This document shows positions 62,476 to 64,000 of a DNA stretch of 64,000 bases, in pieces. Numbering within the stretch: position 1 is the first letter of the stretch; the number at the start of each line of letters is the position of its first letter. A model generated the notes under the pieces. The model was given only the letters and a program-made list of their open reading frames with translations. It searched no databases and was not told the origin of the DNA. The stretch is from Chrysoporthe austroafricana (lineage: Eukaryota; Ascomycota; Sordariomycetes; Diaporthales; Cryphonectriaceae). The position numbers and the translations under genes are program-made. Location of the stretch: the NCBI GenBank assembly GCA_001051155.2, contig JYIP02000015.1, positions 248,001-312,000 of the forward strand. The letters run 5' to 3'.

Positions 62476-63773
62476 ACAGGCGGTCGGCTGTCGCGTGGGC
62501 GCAGGCTTGTTTTACTGACCATATAAGCAACGAGATACCCGATCTTTACCAGGTCTACTATGAGACATGAACACCTCTAACGGAGAGAGGTATACTGCTT
62601 CTCCATGTTGCTTCTCATGGCCCGTCGTGACCGTTCCTGCAGGTGCGCGCCGGCTTATCACCGCGTCCGCCGTTGCTAGCCGAAAGCTTCCAATAAATCG
62701 CCCCTCGGCTCCTTGCCCCTCACCCCTCTAACTTGACTTCTTCCCTCCTCCGTCTCTTGACCGCCTGTCTGCCTGCCTTGCCTGCCCACCTTACCTGCCC
62801 GCCTGATATGGACACTTTTACGACGACCATTTCCGCAGGCGTGAAGATGCAGCATCAGCAGCTGGACAGCCAGTTGTGCTGTCGATGGCTTCAAGATCCG
62901 AGGAGGGGGGCGGCGACAGCTGGCCCTGCCCCTCTGCCGGCCACAGGGGTTCTCAACACGGATTCCCCATTGGCCAATGCATCACTTGCTACACCAGGCC
63001 TGGCAACCAGACGCGTCCACAGCCGCCGTGTCGCGTCTCTGCGCATCCCCCCAACGCCCCTCCCTTGCCAACCAACTATACTCCAGCAATCTTGAGCACC
63101 TAGTCGCAAGACCTCACAATCCTTATATCAGGTATATATATGGTCGCATCTATCTTTGTCCTATTCTGGAGGGCTCTTTAGTCGGCCGGGTAGGCCAAAG
63201 AGCACCAGCCCAGCTCACACCACTGTGCCGCATTGCTTCCACTGCCACCTGCTGGCTGCCGGGCGTGCTTGGGTAGGTGAAATTCTTTGACTGCCTAGGT
63301 AGCTATCGGGAGGACTAGCAATGGCTGTCATTGTGCGTGGAAGGAACAATCACGCTGAGTACAGTGTTTCATAAGAGAAATTCCAGTATGAGATGATGAA
63401 CTGCAGCCTGGCTCCACACAACAAGGAACCTCAGCTGACGCCGACTATCTAGATCTAGGTCCAGACCTTGCTCTTGTCTCTCTGTTTCACCCTGTCGAGC
63501 AACTTCATCCGGCGTGGCTCCTTGCCTCAACACCTCCTCACCGTGGGGTAGGTGGGTGTATGGGCTCAACGGGGTAGCTTCTCAGCCCAGCTTTTATCAT
63601 ATTGCCGACCTCAAACTTTGTTGTTCCCAAAGTTCCTGCAACATACTTTCCTGCTTCAACTCTGCCGCTGTGCGTATGGCAGGCTTGCTTGCGACTTCGA
63701 CCTTTTGAACGCAAGATAAACCAAACGCTCATTTCCCAACACCTCATACCGACTTGCTAGGTCTTGCAGCATC
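62476..63773. other. intergenic region
   Basis: About 1.3 kb without a recognised gene. Pyrimidine-rich CTGCCTGCC sequence near 62740-62800 and a TATATATA element at 63130-63140 are present; the latter could serve a promoter for the frame starting at 63774, though it is far upstream. Confidence 0.5.
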
Positions 63774-64000
63774 ATGGAGCCGTTGGAGCCATTGGAGCCG
63801 TTAGTTACAAGCGACTTGATACCAGATCTGGTAGACGTCGGCCTCACACGTGGTCGGCCAGCTGCTCAGGTCTACCAAGATGCTATTGCTGCCATCGATG
63901 AGGCAGCAGCGGAGGAAGACGGCCTCGATGGGACCTCGCAAGCAACTCTGGAGCCCCCAGGAAGGCCAGCATCTGATGCAGCCCTCCGAAGTGTCGTTGT
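63774..64000 (+). CDS. 5' end of an unidentified protein, cut by the window edge
   Basis: An open frame starts with ATG at 63774 and has no stop before the window ends (75 complete codons). It begins with a short repeat of Glu-Pro-Leu (GAGCCGTTG units) and continues with an acidic, Ala-rich segment (TRGRPAAQVYQDAIAAIDEA, then EEDGLDG). The composition fits a disordered N-terminus of a fungal nuclear or DNA-binding protein, but no domain is visible. An upstream exon cannot be excluded. Confidence 0.45.
   Translation, partial: MEPLEPLEPLVTSDLIPDLVDVGLTRGRPAAQVYQDAIAAIDEAAAEEDGLDGTSQATLEPPGRPASDAALRSVV

Overview
The window is nuclear DNA of a filamentous ascomycete (Pezizomycotina, probably a Sordariomycete; the class is inference). 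The evidence is many short GT-AG introns of about 46-155 bp with CTAAC or CTGAC branch sites, fungal housekeeping genes (mitochondrial AsnRS, SEC24, CFT2/CPSF100, MSS4, COA6, SYS1, a SAS2-type MYST acetyltransferase, a PPR-type mitochondrial protein), an intron-containing tRNA-Asn(GTT), and fungal secondary-metabolism genes. Two single-N joins (5876 and 37102) sit in low-complexity sequence, so the window is stitched from contigs.

Layout. 1-9469: no gene recognised; CT and CA repeats. 9470-11207: mitochondrial asparaginyl-tRNA synthetase (-). 13347-14575: microbial-type PARG/TIGR02452-like protein (+). 17282-20535: SEC24 (-), head to head with CFT2 (21413-24443, +). 27578-30690: PI4P 5-kinase MSS4 (+). 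31665-32203: COA6 (-), head to head with SYS1 (32943-33780, +). 34955-36585: a 492-aa flavin monooxygenase (+). 37040-37205: homopolymer-rich join. 37367-37461: tRNA-Asn. 38.2-57.0 kb: an accessory block of secondary-metabolism and repeat-like genes, most of them broken. 57201-59363: SAS2-type acetyltransferase (-), head to head with a PPR-like protein (59743-62475, +). 63774-end: the start of a further open frame.

The notable part is 38-56 kb. It holds an F-box remnant, a small hotdog thioesterase closely resembling fluoroacetyl-CoA thioesterase FlK, an alpha/beta hydrolase, a 620-aa flavin monooxygenase, an MFS monocarboxylate-type transporter, an EthD-like protein, an SDR, a 2-oxoglutarate/Fe(II) oxygenase, a salicylate-hydroxylase-type FAD monooxygenase and a non-reducing polyketide synthase (AT remnant, PT, two ACPs). 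The set looks like a polyketide cluster in which polyketide-tailoring oxidoreductases, an exporter and a hydrolase once worked together. Only the thioesterase and the 620-aa monooxygenase look intact. The SDR has two in-frame TAGs and the oxygenase one near its end. The hydrolase and the EthD protein each carry one extra base, and the transporter cannot be read through in one frame. The FAD monooxygenase and the PKS, originally divergent neighbours, have both lost their 5' ends at one junction near 53.13-53.19 kb, as if one deletion removed their shared promoter and both N-termini. A helicase remnant next door has CAG/CAA to TAG/TAA changes resembling repeat-induced point mutation. This reads as a dead or dying cluster between intact housekeeping genes.

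Exon models were made by hand from splice signals. Where stated, summed exon lengths are divisible by three, which supports the junctions. No database search was possible.
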